A program made the position numbers and the translations under genes. A model generated the notes under the pieces. That model was not told the origin of the DNA and did not search any database. It saw nothing but the letters and a program-made list of their open reading frames with translations. From contig NC_089446.1 in NCBI RefSeq assembly GCF_026210795.1, positions 3,067,001 to 3,131,000 on the forward strand: a stretch of DNA of 64,000 nucleotides, read 5' to 3'. This DNA is from Rhizophagus irregularis (lineage: Eukaryota; Glomeromycota; Glomeromycetes; Glomerales; Glomeraceae). Below are positions 35,474-51,200 of this stretch, piece by piece; the stretch's first letter is position 1, and each line of letters opens with the position of its first letter.

Positions 35474-38400
35474 TTAATTGAGACTGCCAGTGATGAATGG
35501 GTGCTAAAATAAAATTTTAAATGTTAATAAATCTAAAAAAAAAATGAAAATATATATATATATATATATTTAATTGATTTTCTAAATACCTCTAACAATT
35601 TCTCGGCGTCCCATCTATTTTCAGGAGTTTTAATGAAACATTTTTCTAAGAAGTCAACGGCTTCCCATCCAATATCTGCTTTCTTTCGAAGGCGTTGAAA
35701 ACCATATGGCATTTCACCTCTGCGCAATTTATCCATAATTTCATCATCACGGAATCTGCCCCAAGCAGCCTTTCCAGTCAAAAGTTCTAAGATACAGACA
35801 CCTACAGACCAGATGTCAACTTTTGTATCATAAGGTCGATCAGGTCCAACAAGAACAACATCAGGGGCCATATATGGGATTGTTCCGACCATTGCAGTAG
35901 TAGAGGTTGGAGTCAAAGATGAAATACCGAAATCAGCTACAAAAAAAAAAATTATTCCAATTAATAAAAGTTATTTTGGAGAAATTTTGATAACATATGA
36001 AACATACCCAATTTAATTTCATTATTTGCAGTAGACAAGATATTGGAAAGTTTAATATCGCGATGGATGACACCGTTAGAATGTAAATGTTTCAAAGCGC
36101 CCAAAAGCTATATATATAAAATAAATTGTTAAATATCATTTAAATTCATTGAATGAAAAATGGGTAATTATTTTTTACTTACATCTCGAGCAATACGTCC
36201 AGCTTCACGTTGATTAACTTTACCGGCGCGACTAGTTACATCACCACGAGCACATTTTTCCATAGCGATCCAGACTTCACGTGTTTTACCATCCCAGCGT
36301 AAGAAACTTTCTTTGAAATCAACGATGTTTTTATGTTTGAGATTCTTAAGAACATAAATTTCATTAAAGATGAATTCCAAAGAGTATGAGAGTGGGACGA
36401 CTTTGATGGCACATTCTTCACTGGGATTTGACAATGGGTGAGCAGTAAAAACCTTTGCAGATGAACCTTCATCAATAACTTTTTTGATATCATAAGATTT
36501 GAGTGGGTTTTCCATAACACTGTTTTCCGAAATCAAACGAAGATAATGTTGTAAAGTGGCAAAAGGATCTTTATTAACCGGAGGTGGAGGTGGAGGTGGG
36601 ATAGCAGTGGAACATTTATCGGATGAATTGTCAATAGGTTGAGTTGCACAAGCGTTTCGACTTGATTCGGAAGCAGGTGTTGAGGCACGGGATGATGAAT
36701 GATAAGCGGGTGAAGCTGCACGAGCGGTTGAAGCGTTTGAACTAGGGGTTGATGCACGTGAGGATGAAGCCGGTGAAATAGGACGGATTGAAACAGTTGG
36801 TGGAGATTTAGACCGAGGGTTGAATTGTTTAGAGACCAAATTTGGGGGTGATCGTTTAGAATTAACAGATGAACCAGTAGTAGTAGAGGCAGAAACAGAT
36901 GTTGAGTCAATATCATATTTGGAGTTTTTAACCGAATTAGAAGTACCGTTATTTGTTGTTGAGTTGAGAGAGTTGTTATATTTATTGTTGTTGGGTTGTT
37001 GACAGTTAAGAGAGTTATTATAATGATGATCAGCATGTTGTGAAGTTGAGACCGAAGTTGGATAATTATCGTTTAAGCCATTTTTATCAAATTTAGAGTT
37101 ATCGAGTTTTGTGTTTGGTTTATTTGAAGAAGAATCAGCAGAGGATTGACCGTATAAATCGTTATTTGAACCAAAAGATGATGGAGATGTGACCGATGAA
37201 GGATAAGAACCATTTTGAGAGGATAAAACCGAAAGAGTAGAATCGTCAGATGAATCAGATTTGATAGAAGACATTGAATCACGATGGGGATAACCATAAT
37301 CTTGATGAATACGTTTTTGATTTTGGGTTGAAGATTTATTATTATTACCAGAGAGTTGTTGAGATAAAGATGAAGTGTAGACTGATTGAACGTTGTTAAC
37401 AATTTTTTTGTATTGATCTAATTTATTATTAAAATATAAATATTGTTAGAATCAAAAGAATCAAAAGTATTTTCAATACAAAAATAATAGTGTTAAAATT
37501 ACCATTTTTAGCCATAAAATTTTGAGAAGAATTTTTTATAGGAGAAGACGGATTAAAAGGTGCCCGATTTTTTTGACGAGCCATTTGTTGAACTTCATCA
37601 AATTCGAACTCATCATCGTCGTCATCTTCGTCTTCTTCCTCAACAATAGAATCCAAATCGTGTTTAGATGAAGCATGAGTTGACCATTTATCAAAGGATT
37701 CCTCATCATCATCTTCTTCTTCAACTTCGGTATTAACACCGCTAGGGCTTACGGAAGAAGCATCATCATCTTCACTTTCAGATTCGGTTCTATCATCAGA
37801 TTCAGAATCTGCTTGATCATCAGAATTATTATCATCAGTTTCAAATTTGAATTCATCGGCATCACTATCTTCAGATTCTTCCATGACAACATTTAAGGCA
37901 GCAGCTTGTTTTCTATCTAAAGCAGAAGCGTAACGATCACGAGTCATTTCAGCATGCCTATCCAACATTTCAGTTCTATTAAATCCACCATTAATATTTT
38001 CATCACGATTCATAGCAGCAGGAGATGGTGCAGTAGGTCTTGGTGGATGAGGATCATTATTACTAACAAGATTTTTTTGATTATTAACTTTATTAGCTGG
38101 AATCAAATTACCACGAGTCTGAGGAGTAACCACACGAGGACGAAGTGATGGGTTAATATCATTTTGAGCTTTCGAAATATTATTATTAGCCTTTAAAAGT
38201 TCCTTAGACTTTGAGGTAGATAAAACTGGTGAAGGTTTTGGAGAGGACAATGGTGAAGGAGATTTTGAAGAAGTAGAAGACAAGGTAGGAGAATTTGGGT
38301 TTGAAACAGGAGTAGATTCCCCACGAATTCTTTGAATATTATTCATGACTGAATTAATAATTTTAGTAGGTTCATTGGAAGTAGCTTTCTTTTTTTCTTG

Positions 38401-39896
38401 TTCTTCTTCAATATAATTCCTCATGATTTCATTTTCTCTTTGTAATTCACGGTTACGAGCTTCAACTTCACGTACACGTTCTTGTAAAGCATCAACAATA
38501 TCTTCAGCATCTAACAATTCAGCTTCTTTTTCACGTAACCAATCATCACGTTCTAATAAAATTCTTTTCAATTTTTTAACTTCTTCTCTTAATGCAATTT
38601 CAGGAGAAGCTGCACGTACATGAGATCTAGAATGAGCTGAATGACCATGTCCAGAAGTTGGTCTTTCAGGAGATGCAGCATGAGAACGTACATGAGCGGA
38701 TTGTGTCGTGGTAGTAGGAGAAGTGGGACGACGTGATTTTGTTGAAACTGCACCATCACTTTTCTTTTTATCAGCTTTTGGACGAGCAGCTGATTGACCA
38801 TTAGCATTTGGAGTTACTGGACGGAGTTGAGCAGTAGATGGTTTTTGTTTTAAGGATGGAGGAGGTGAAATTGATTGAGAATCATCCTTTAATTTTTTAG
38901 GAGATTTAGGTGGGGAAGAAGCTAAAACGGCTTGAACTGATTGTACGGACTGTTTATTTCTTTCAATGAAATTTTTTCGATTTCCATGTGGAGTTGAAGG
39001 TCTTGGAGATACCTAACAGAGGATTTTTTTTTTAATATAAATGAAAAAAAAAAGGTAAGAAAAATATGGTTCAATTTTTCTTTTTACCTTGTATAATTTT
39101 TTTTTTAAAGTATTACTGTATTATAACTATTTACCTTTTTTGTTTTAATTGTAATTGGGGTTGTCTCTTGTTCATTTGGAAACCAATGATCCTATAAAAT
39201 AATAATAAAAAAAATTAGTTATATTATATGCATATGCAGAAATATGTGCAGATATATTCTTTGTTTTGATCTGACCAATCAAAGAAACGAGATAAGAAAA
39301 AAATTTTTTTTTTTTTTACCTTTCCCCAAACTTCTGACATTGTACTATACATACTATTAGGATTACGGTTCGAAGTGGTAATTGTGGGTGCGCCCTAATA
39401 AGTTACAAAATGAAAAACAACAATGATTTTTTAATTAGGTAAAATTTGAATGGCCTTACATATTTTTTTTTTCTTTTTTAACTTAAAATAAAATATATAT
39501 AAATTAAAAATTTATTTTTATTTTTATTATCATCGATTTTTTTTTTTTCCCGAGTTAAAAAAACTTTAAAAAAAAAAAAATTTTTTTTTTTTTTTTTAAC
39601 CCATGCACAAAAAAATTAATCCGCAATTCCAAACTATATAGATATAGTCATACACCCTTGGTCACAACTTTTTTTTAACATCCGCAGTTATCAGTTGGCG
39701 CAGTAATGAAATATATATATCTTAAAAAATTTTTTTTTTTTGAAAAAAAAAAAATCTGATACTATACCTGTTTGTTACCGCCTTTATCGGTATTACTACC
39801 CATACCACTTGTAGAAGAGTATGGATAGTGGTCTTTTATTGTGGGTGACGTACTATGGCGCACGGCAACAGGTTGTTGTGAAGGTAGTGCCGGCAT
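35474..39896 (-). CDS. STE20-like serine/threonine protein kinase with long regulatory N-terminus
   Basis: Eight exons with closing phases: 39896-39768, 39394-39320, 39191-39135, 39012-37503, 37417-36183, 36107-36008, 35936-35590, 35503-35474; about 1160 residues. Residues about 90-590 are low complexity: Ser/Pro-rich, then a coiled coil (EALREEVKKLKRILLER region to EEEQEKKK), then highly acidic blocks. A second Ser/Asn-rich part and a poly-Pro run (PPPPPPP) precede the kinase. The kinase begins YDIKKVIDEGSSAKVF, with the ATP Lys in CAIKVV, the aC Glu in FIFNEIYVLKNLKHKNIV, catalytic loop VIHRDIKLSNIL, ADFG, activation segment ending YMAPD (APE-like) and VDIWSVGVCILELLTGKAAW. It ends LLEHPFITGSLN. 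HRDIKLSN and the layout fit STE20/MAP4K-type kinases; the subfamily is not certain. The start ATG at 39896 is the first in the frame, and the DNA upstream is a long AT-rich leader. Confidence 0.85.
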
Positions 39897-42800
39897 ATCT
39901 ATTATGTAATTATATATATATATAATTTTTGTTAAAAAAAATTATTCAAATATTACTTTGTTGGATTCGGATTCTCGAGGAAAAAATAAATTTTTATGAT
40001 AATAATAAAAAATAATTTTTAAAAACGCACCAAATTTATTATTAATATATATATATATATATTTTTATCAACCCGGGAAAGTTAAAAGTGGGTTGATTCA
40101 CGATCGAATAAATTTGGTGGAAATTGAATGAGATAAAAAAAGAAGAGAGAAAGGAAAAGAGATAAATAAATAATTATTAAAAAAAAAAAGATTTTTTCAA
40201 AAAAAAAACTTTTAAAATTAAAAAGAATCAAATCGCGTATCATAAAACTAAATAAATATTGAGCACGTGAATTCTAACGAACCATCGAAAATTTTAAAGA
40301 AAAAAAAAAAAAAAAAAGATTTTTTTTTTTCTTTGAACTCAAAAATGAAAAAGATTAATAAAAGATATAAAAAAAAAGATAAAAAATGATATCAAAAATA
40401 GAAAAAAAGAAGAATAATATATATATATATTAAATATATATATATATCAAAAGAAGTTTTGATATATAAAGTTTTCGACTAACCTTGAAGGATAAAAAGA
40501 GTCGACCTTAGACGACTTCACTGTGACTTTCGACTTTTTATTATTTTCGATAAATGTTTTGTGTTGTTTTTACGCACTACACAAAAAAAATTCCAATAGT
40601 TATAAGGAAAATGATAAATATTTACTTAAAAAAAAGATTTAAATTGGGAGCGAAATGAAAATATATTAAAGTGCTTATTATTTTCTATTTCAAAAAAATT
40701 TGATAGATGTTATCAAAAATTCGAAGAATTTTTGAAAAAAACAGATTGCTTGTTGCTTGGTATGTCTTTATATATTTTTATATACTTGTACTTGAATATA
40801 ATTAAAATATTATATAGATTACTTTAAAAATTTTATGATGTGTAACCATTGTATATATATTATTGTAAAAAAAAAAAATACATCTTAATTGGGAAATTTT
40901 CCCGGGTATCGGATGATCAAAAAATAAAGATATATAGATATATTAAAATTATTAAAATAAAATGTTCTAATAAAATGTATATATAATTGTTATATAATGT
41001 CATCAAATAAGCTCAAATATACTAAAAAATCATTTTTCTAGTTTATATATTTACGATAATGTTAAAATAATTAATCAAATTACTTATATTGTTTCAATAT
41101 AAATTCTCATTTTCCAATTAGATTTAAGACTTATGACAGCTAGGTAACACATCTTTATAGTCTAAATTATTTATGTGATAATCACGTGATCATGCTAATT
41201 TTAGGCTTTGAGTTCTTTAACGTACAGTAGTTGTAGTCTAAGCGTGTAACCTGAAAAGCAAGTTTTTCGGATAGTTGAATAAAAGATATAAAAAGATCTA
41301 CTTTTATGGGTTATATTAATCATCAGCACATGAATAAAACACCGAGGCACCGAGCGTAAAAGGGCGACCCTAATATTTGATTATGGCAAACAAAACTTTT
41401 TTTTTTTTCGACACAAAGTCTAAAAAAACTTTCTTTTTCTTCTTTTTTTCTTTTTCTTTATTTTAATTCTTTTTTTCTTTTTTTTCTTTTTTTTTTTGAC
41501 ATTCGGTTAATCTTTTTTATAAAGGATGTATACAATGAGAAAACAAAAAAACACGAGTACATCGATGAACATGTCAAAATGTACAACAGGTTTATAAAAT
41601 ATAAAAAAAAAGGATTGTTTTCTTTTTATGAAAATTTCCGAAAATATTCAGTTTCGTGCATTTAATTGTTTTATGATGAAAAAAGGTAGTTATCAATACA
41701 TCTAAAATGCAATAATTACAATATATATAACAGCCTTATTGTATGTAGATTGATTCACAGCAGGATGTTAAAAGCAAGCAAGTAAAGATGTGCTTAGTAC
41801 TGACCCAATTTACCGTTAATTACTTTATCTGAAAATCTTTTTTTTTTAAAAAAAAAAAAGAAAGAAAGAAAAAAGTTAGAAAGTATATTTTTTTTTTTTC
41901 GGATGCGACCATGGCGTAGAGATGAATTTGTAATTTTGCAGATATGAAGTACCTTTTACATTATCTTTTTTTTTTCTGATTTGTAAAAAAGAATGATGAT
42001 TTATTTATTTATTTATTTATTTTATTTTTATTTTTATATATATATATATATATATAATATATGTGTATTTTTTTTCATTTAAGTAGACATTTTTTCCTTT
42101 TTAATCGATTGAAATTCTACCTCTATAAAAGAAAAGGAAACGGAAATGTGTTTCCAAATAATTTTATTATGGTAAAGAGAAAAAAAATCAATTAGTTGTT
42201 ATTTAGTTTAGACCAAAATATTATTAATGCAGGGTTATTATAAGCGAACGTGGCGGATACATTGAAATCATTGAATCGGAGTGATCATCTGATTTTCAGC
42301 ATATCATGGATTAAAAGGATAAAATATTTTTTTTTTTTTTTTTTTGACAGCCTTTTAAAACTTTAAGTAAGTAATAAATTTTTTTTTTTGTGAAGTGCAA
42401 AACATGAAATAAACAAACAAACATAACCGCATAGTTATTAACCAGAACTTTTGAACATGAAAGGAGGGAAAAAAAAAATTATTAAGGGGATAAAAAAAAA
42501 GATTACTAATTACTATCGTGGGGAGGCGTCGCGCCATATATACAATGTCAAAACATAATTTTTCTTTTGGGGTAAATTTTTTTTTTAAAAAAAATTACAT
42601 TTTTCTTTTTTTAAAATAATTTACATGGTGTAATATCTCCTAAAAAGCTACTATAAAACTCACTTATTAGTCAAAGGCGAGCCTTGAATAAAATTAGAAG
42701 GATGTTTGTAAACAATTTAGCCATGAGAATAAACAAAAAGGTAAACAAATTCCATTTTAAAATTTAAAATTCGTCATATAACAAAATTACATATATATAA

Positions 42801-43009
42801 TATATAATAATAACATATACGGTATATTTGGTCATTAAATGAATGACTTTTTACCTCATTTAATTTAGAATTAATTTCATTCATAAAGAAGAACCTGTTT
42901 TTATTAACAAGATTCAAGATTTCTTTCATTATTAATCTCCTTTAATCTCCTATTATTTTTTTTTTGTGTCTTATTATTTACTTTTTATATTATTACATAT
43001 TATATATAT

Positions 43010-43041
<32 letters not shown>

Positions 43042-46000
43042 TTTATATATTTTTTTTTTATATATATTTTATATATATATGGTATAACTTTCTCTCATTA
43101 TCGGTACAAAATTCCCTATTCAAAATGACATAATATGATTACGGCTTATTGTTCGGTTATTTCCTTTCAGAATAAATATTAGGATTATTAGTACCGAATG
43201 AAAATAATAATTAATATATTTATGGAAAAAATAAAACAAAACCTTATTATTAAAGAACTCTGCCACAATATAACATGATTTCCAAGATTAAATACTCGTT
43301 TTTACTAACAGTTAAATAATATTATTGGGTAGCATTATTTTCTCCTGTTTTCGGGAGTCATTGTATAAGCTCCCTTTTGAGGTTATTGAATAATTTCCAT
43401 TGTTTATTTCAAATGTAACAATCTTTTATAAAATCTGTCAAATACTTACCATAATTCGACAAGTTGAAATATTTCCTAATTTATAATTTTTTTTTTTATA
43501 AATAAATTACCAAATAAATTACCAATTTATCACTAATCAATAAGGGTTAAACAATTGGCGAATCAGATCATTACACGCTTTGTCAATCAATTAATCAATC
43601 ATCTAAACCAATTATGTTGAATCACACGCGATTTATTATTATATTCTCTCGTGGCAAAGAACCTTGCATCAAATATATTAATATTCAAAAGAATTACATG
43701 ATGTAAATTATGTAAATTTAGTTTCCAAGAAAAAAATATCTCATGGACATATTAATTTAAGCTAAACTTTATATAATTATTAATAAACTTTATTATGGAA
43801 CATCCGTTTCATTTCCGGTTAAACCCTTTAGATATTTTTGTCATAAGATCATTAAAAATCCTTTGTTATTAAGTCTATTGTTCTTATTTTAAAAAAATAT
43901 TATCCTTAAAAAGGTAACACAATGCACCCGCAGTATTGAAAAAACAACATGTTATTGCAGGTGTCACCTTTTACTCTTTTTTTATCAGCCACACAATATC
44001 AAACAATCATGATATATTAATAAAAATCGTACATATGTCAAATTTTTCAAGCGCAGTAAAAAATAATTTAAAATATCTAATTATGGTATTAAAGAAGAGA
44101 TAGACAAAAATGACGCGTTTTTTTTTTTCATTTCAAATTTTTTTTTTGGATTCAAAAAGGTTTTTTTTTTATATTTATTATTATTAATAAAGATCCCTGC
44201 ATAATAAATAACAAATGATCTCTTAGTGAAGTTACCATATTTAGAAATCACATTTGAAAAATGTTGTACAAGCCTCCCGTTCAATTGTATTTGGTATGAT
44301 ATATATGATGTAATTGAAAATAATTTCCTAATTTCTTTTTGGTTTAACATATCAATTTGGTAAATCCCCCACCCATTTTAAACATGATATAATTATTTTT
44401 TTTATTTTTAACTTGTTTAACTTGTTTGATATCATATTGTCCGTACTACCATTTTGAAAATTTTTGGTAATTTCTTTTTTTGAAAGAAAAAAAAATGTAA
44501 ACACAAAGATCAACAATTTGAAATTTCAAAAAATTTATGTATTTTTTTAAAAAATTTTTTTTTATTTTATTTTTATTTTATTTTTACCCTTTTTTTTTTT
44601 ATTTTTATTTCTAATAATATTTTTTTTCATGTGAGGCAAATTGTTTTTTTTTTTTTATTCAATCCCAAAGGAATCCAATTTTGAATTTGATTTTCTAATA
44701 GAAAAAAATTATGAAATCATATTAAAAGCCAACGGGCATAAGTAACAAAGGGTATGCACATCCTATTGTTCAAAATAATCATAAATGTATTATCGAATAA
44801 TTTTGTGTTAAATACTGCGGAAACTGCGGAACCTTAATATAAATTATATTTTTATATAGTGTGTCCGGTATATATATATTTATATATATATTCAACATCA
44901 TTTTTATATATTCATATATTCAACATATCATTTATATATCATTTACATCATATCATTATATCATTTATATATATACAACATCCCATACACATCATATATA
45001 TAATATAATACACAACACCATCATTTACTACTACTATATGTACATACATATGTACACTTTAATTATTTATATTGCAAATTTAATAAAAGATATTCCGTCA
45101 CTCATAATCACCAATCTTTTTTAAAAAACCTTGTCATTTCTGGATTAATGTAAATGCGCGAGACATCCTAATGTATAATAATATAGATAATACAGTATGA
45201 ATGCACATGCGTCTTTTGTTGATTTTCACAATAAGATATTAATAACAATTTTTCCTAATGATTCCTTTGTTTAAAAAAAAAAAAAAAACATAACGAAAGA
45301 AATGTCCATTTTTCCCCATGCACAACAATTTTAAATAATTGAAAGACTATCGTTTCGTGGTCTTTTAATATTACAGCACATTACATTTTTATATGATCCA
45401 TCGATTTACGCATTATAATCCCATTATAACCTTTTATCTAACAATTATGTCAAAAAAAAAAATAATTTTTTTTTTTTAAAAAAAATAATACATAAAATCT
45501 ATTCCTTTGTTCCTTTTTTTCTTGTATCTACATTTTGCATCTTTATTTTTTTATTTTATTTATTTTATTTTGAAATCAATTAAAAATCAATTAAAAATCA
45601 ATTAAACAATTAAAATATCATATCATTGGATCGAATTAACAAAACTATATTTCCATATGACTTTTATGAATGAATTAAAATGCAATAATAATAATAATAA
45701 AAATAAAAAAAAATTTTTTTTTTTTTTTAATTGAGCATTTCTTTATAGAAAACGACTCCTGATAGTCCAGATTCCAAATGAATATTTCGGTTTTTGTTTT
45801 ACCGAACATAAATTACAAAGGGAGAGAAGAGTTTCAGCCTGCTATTGAATCAAAGAATAAAAACATTCGTATCACTTTGGTAAGCATTGAAAATCTTTTG
45901 AGAAGGATTATCAGATTATTTAAAAAAAGATAACGAGTAACAATAGTAATAGTAAATAGTAACACCTTTTCGCCAAATTGACACAAATTACTACTAAAGG

Positions 46001-49000
46001 AATTATTCTAAATATATGCCGCGTGTTATATATTATAAATGGCTTAATTTTATTACATTACAGATACACGCCCAAAAATCAATTACAATGGCCATAAATT
46101 ATTTTTTTAATGATCTTGATTTAATAAGGTTTAAACTCCTCTAATATTATTATTTTACGTTATCATATTACTATATTAAGTGATTATTGTCGGATCAATC
46201 TCGGACTAGTTTGTAATAGATTAGAAAAGATAATAGTCGGTAAAGAAAATTAGTTAATTCGGAGACATAATTGATTGGTTTCAAAAAAAAGATTGTTATA
46301 AAAAGATAGATTGTTATAAAAGATTGTTATTTTTTTATAGTTGTATTTTATAGTTATATTTGTTATATCAATCTTTTTTTGATCACCTTTTGGATCGCAC
46401 ATTTTACACACATTTACACATTTCATTTACATTTTTAATCACATTAAACATATTTTTTTCATATATTATACATATTTTTACATTTATTGCACATTAAACC
46501 ACATTTTTAGAACAACATTTCACATACGCTAAACCGTACATTTGAAACTATGATATAAATTCTTTGTCACGTATGATTCATTTTTTTTTTTATTATGCAG
46601 TACTCGTAAACTTTTCCGAAACAAATACCTTGCATCTTTGAACATGGTACATTTTAAATACAATTTTGGGTCTTTATTCTGGGTTTCTTTTTTTGAATTA
46701 ACGTTACTTTTTCTTTTTGTTACACAATTTTATAATTAAAATCAGCATCTACTATTTTTTTTCCCACTAGATGCATATACTATACCATACTTAATTTATG
46801 GTTATTTTAAAGTACGTACATATTATTTATTTTAGATTTTCACGTACATAAAAGGATTCATAAAAGAAAAAAAAAAAAGAGATTTTAATTATTTCTTTAT
46901 TTATATATTAATTTCTTCTTTCTTGGAATATTAAAAAAAGAGATTTTTTTTTTAAAAAAAAAAAAAAAAGATTTTGTGGAGGTTTATAAATGATTTTATG
47001 GAAATTTATAATGATTTTATAATGATTTTATAATGATTTTATAGATTTTTTTATAGATTTGATATTATAAGTGAAACTATAATTTTTTTTTTATATTGAT
47101 CATATATATAAAAAAAAAATATTTTTTTATTTTTATTTGCTGGTCTTCTCCGAAGCAAAAAAAAATTGATCCATCACGGGATTGATTATTGATTTAAAAT
47201 TCGATCACCATTTCCGATATTTTTGATGACTACATTTTTTATATTATAAAATTGTTTATACTTGTTTTACAGTCGTACCATCGAAAAATATTGAAACACC
47301 AATAAAATATTAAATTCATTTAAAAAAACATTATAATTATTAAAAAAAAAAAAAAACCCCTCCCTCCAACCCCCTTTATTCTGACTTTTGTGTAAGATTA
47401 GGTTTTGACAGAAATTATTTTAGTAATAAATAATATAATTATATTCGTGTCATTTTAAATTCTTAGTGGATGAAAAAATATTACCCCCCGCATAAACCGC
47501 ATAACTTTTTTTATTTCTTTTTTTTTTTATTTTCTTTTTTAATTGTTATCTAAGATTTTTCAATAATTGCCACGCGATAAAAATTTGACACAACAAACAT
47601 TAAGTAATTCCTGCTGCCTTAACTCCTTTGTTATAAAATAAATTAAATAAACAGGTTTTTTATAAAATATATATATATATACATATATATGTATAATAAT
47701 ATAATAATATAATAAATTTTTTTTTTTTAAAAAAAATCCTGTTATAAAAGATAAACAAATAGGTATTATAAGGTAAATAGTGATGCAGTCAATTATAATT
47801 AATTTATTTTTGAAAGAAAAAAGAGTGCGGTTTTGTTTATTAATTTCACATATAGGTTAAAAAAAAAAAAAAGTTTTTTAACAGCCAAAAAAATTTCGAA
47901 ACTTTAAAAAAAAAAAAAAAAAAAAAAGCGCCTATATGCAGACAGACCATAAACCTGGCTGTTATCCGCTTACCAAATTTTCAAAAGATTTAAAATTATA
48001 AAGTAAACAAATGCGTTGTATCACACAAAACGAAAAAAAAATGCAACGTAATAGAAAGTTTAGAGATGAACCATTTTTTTCACCTTTTTTAATAATAAAA
48101 TGGGCTGAACAGAGTTTAGTTTAAAAATAAATAATTTTAATTTTCTCCAACCCAGTAAGCGGTTGGGCGGTATTTCGGTATTGAAGCTGATTGATCACTC
48201 ATGCAAGAGGATAATCAAGAAATTTTTGATCGCAAAAAAGAGTATCGCAATTAAATTATTGGTGAAAGATTTACTGCGTAATATAAAAAGACAATAAAAG
48301 GAAAAAAAGGCAATTAAAAAATTTATAATTATTACATAAATTACTCACATAACTTTTTGAATACTACATGTAAACGATCTCAAGGAGAATACTGGTTAAA
48401 TTACTTTACTTGGGAAACAAAACTACTAAATAAATGTTAATTTATGTATGGTAAATCAAATTTCTTTATTAATATTTATAGACAATTTGTTGACAATTTT
48501 AACCGTTTTAGCGAATAATTTGATTTATAATTGATAATATTAATAATGATCATATTAATGAATGACCAAATAATAAGTTTCATCTTTTTTTTTTTTTTTT
48601 TTGACTTTTTATTGTTTCGCGTTGTGTTTTATTATTTTATTATGTATACGCATACACATTATACGTTATTTAGTTATACATTATACGTTATATACGCATA
48701 CACATTATACACATTATACGTTTTATAGCATACACATTATATTCATATTATACTTTTTAAATATTTCATATTATGTATTAAATGATGTCAGATATGTCAT
48801 GTCAAGTCTCGGAAAAAGGATGGAATTTTATGTAATTAAAAAGGATTAATCATTTTCGGAATTTAATATGATCATGTGGGACAAATTATGGGATGTTCAA
48901 ACAAAAGGTTTTGGGTAAAGTTTGGGTAAGGTCACAAGACAAGTATATTATAATATACAGTAATATATATTAATATATTAATATATTATATATTATATAT

Positions 49001-49411
49001 ATATATATATATATATTATACATTATATTATTATTATTATTTTTTTTTTTATAGGTTTCAGTTTTTTTTTTTTTTTTTTTTTTGACATGTGTCATATTAT
49101 TATTATCAAATTTTTAATTTTATTTTTTAAGTTTTAGGTTTTTCTTATTTTTCTTTTTGACGTATAAAACCTAATTTTCAAATATGACTAAATTTGGTAA
49201 AATCAAAAAATCCAAATTTTTTGGGGTGGGAAGAGTTTTGGAAGGTTGGAAGAACGTTTCACTTTATAAACAATAATTACAAAATAAGGAGTTATTTACA
49301 TCATTTGAACATAACATTTACCTATCATTCTAATAAGTAATGTTTTTTTTTTAAAAAAAAATATGTAACTTCAAAATAAGTCCTGAAATTGGTTTGTATC
49401 AGATAACCTTA

Positions 49412-49443
<32 letters not shown>

Positions 49444-49552
49444 GTGAGGAAAAAAAAACTTGAAACTTATCAGGTTAAAATGTCAAAAGATTATTATTAT
49501 TATCAATAATATTCATACATCATCATCTAGAAAAAAAAATTTCTTTTTTCAA

Positions 49553-49605
<53 letters not shown>
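49553..49605. repeat. (ATA)n microsatellite
   Basis: About 17 uninterrupted AAT triplets, followed by AAGATAAATAAAT-type repeats to about 49665. Confidence 0.9.
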
Positions 49606-49607
<2 letters not shown>

Positions 49608-51200
49608 GATAAATAAATAAAAGATAAATAAAAGATAAATAAATAAAAAAATAAATAAATAAATAAAAAAACAAAAACTTTAAAAAGAACAATGTACTAT
49701 TTAAATCCCTATTATTCGAAATTCCTGAAATTTTTTAAAAAAATTCAACGAGTTCAACGAGAAATTTACCATTTTACCATTCTTTTTTTTAAGTGGCGAA
49801 AAATTCAACCTTTTTTTGACAATTAAAAACATTTTATATGAAAACGAAAATGTCTTTATACTAAGAGTGGCGTAACTTTAAGTAAAGTTTTATAAAATTA
49901 TTGGTCTAAATTTTATTTTATTTTATTTTTTATTTTATTTTGTCTTCAGCCCACCAAAATATTTCTCGTTGTGCTCAAACCTCTCAACTTTTTTTTATAA
50001 TAATATATATACATGTAGGTAAAATTCTCGATGTAAGTAAAAATTATGTAAAATTATGTAAATTATTTTTTAAAGTTTAAGTTTAATGAGTTCAAATGAA
50101 TATTCATTATGGTTATTATAGTTAATTTTTAATGGTTAATTTAATAATTTAACAAGATCTATCTGGATGAGGACATGAGGTAACAGGTAAATGAGGGAAT
50201 ATCATATTATATATACTAATATATATATATATATATTATTATTATTATTATATCGGAAATTCGGGAATGTACTGTAGGTAAAGCAGGTACATACGGACAA
50301 TATTTTTTTATATGATCTCGAATGACAAATTATTTTTTTTTTATTGGTTGAAAAACTCACGTGATATAAATAATAAATAATTACGCCCATCTAAGAAAGA
50401 TTATGAAATAAAAAAAAAAATGCGCGTTGATTTTTCACTTTTTTACTTTATATGGTCCAAAGATAGCTGTCAAATAAGAATTAGAAGGTAATGTCCACAA
50501 ATTGCCCAGTGCGCCAAAATTATTATATCACTTTTATAGGTAATTCATTAATTTAATATCTTTATCTAAAAAAATTATTAAATATTTTGACAACCGCAAT
50601 GTTTAGATGATGATTAAACTTAAATAAATATTTTTATATTTTAAAAAACCAGATTTTTATCTTGTACTCTGATCTCCTTTTTCTACTGGTGTAGTACGAG
50701 TAACATATTGTTATACGGAATTGTTTATTTATGGAATCATAAACAATAAAAAAACATTCGGCTTTACTCGGTCCGATAATTTCATTCGATTTTTTTTAAC
50801 AAGTTAAAATCAATCATTTTTTGAAAAGAAATTCCGTTTCAAAAAATTTTTTACGCCACTTTTCATCTTCGGAGTGTAAATATGGTAAATTGCCATTTAA
50901 AGTAGTATTACAATGGTTGTAAAACGTGTTTATGAATAAAATGGAGTTTTTCTTTTTTTGTTATTATTGTTTTTATAATTAAATTACCAATAATATTTTA
51001 CCACATTTTATTTATTCGTAAAAATATTGGGCGGGAAACTTTTAAGAAAATAGATTAGCGATTCGTTCGATCATCCAATTAAATGTATCACAATCACAAA
51101 ACAAGATCATCCTCCCCTTTTTTATTATCGGTGGTTGTCTGGATTCGTTATTTTAATAAAATGAATAAACATTGTGAATTTGTGTGCTAATGAGTTTAAA

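Noticed and set aside
36533..37036. Leu/His-rich minus frame of 167 codons
   Set aside because: Alternate-frame shadow of the Ser/Asn-rich part of the kinase gene.
44861..45124. Tyr/Ile-rich open frame
   Set aside because: Product of (TA)n and ATCAT repeats; not protein-like.
48531..48849. Two overlapping open frames rich in Tyr, Thr and His
   Set aside because: They come from an ATACACATTATACGTT-type repeat.
49553..49665. Possible CRISPR-like or spaced repeats
   Set aside because: Simple AAT and AAATA microsatellite; no spacers, and the genome is eukaryotic. Other tandem arrays here also lack spacers.
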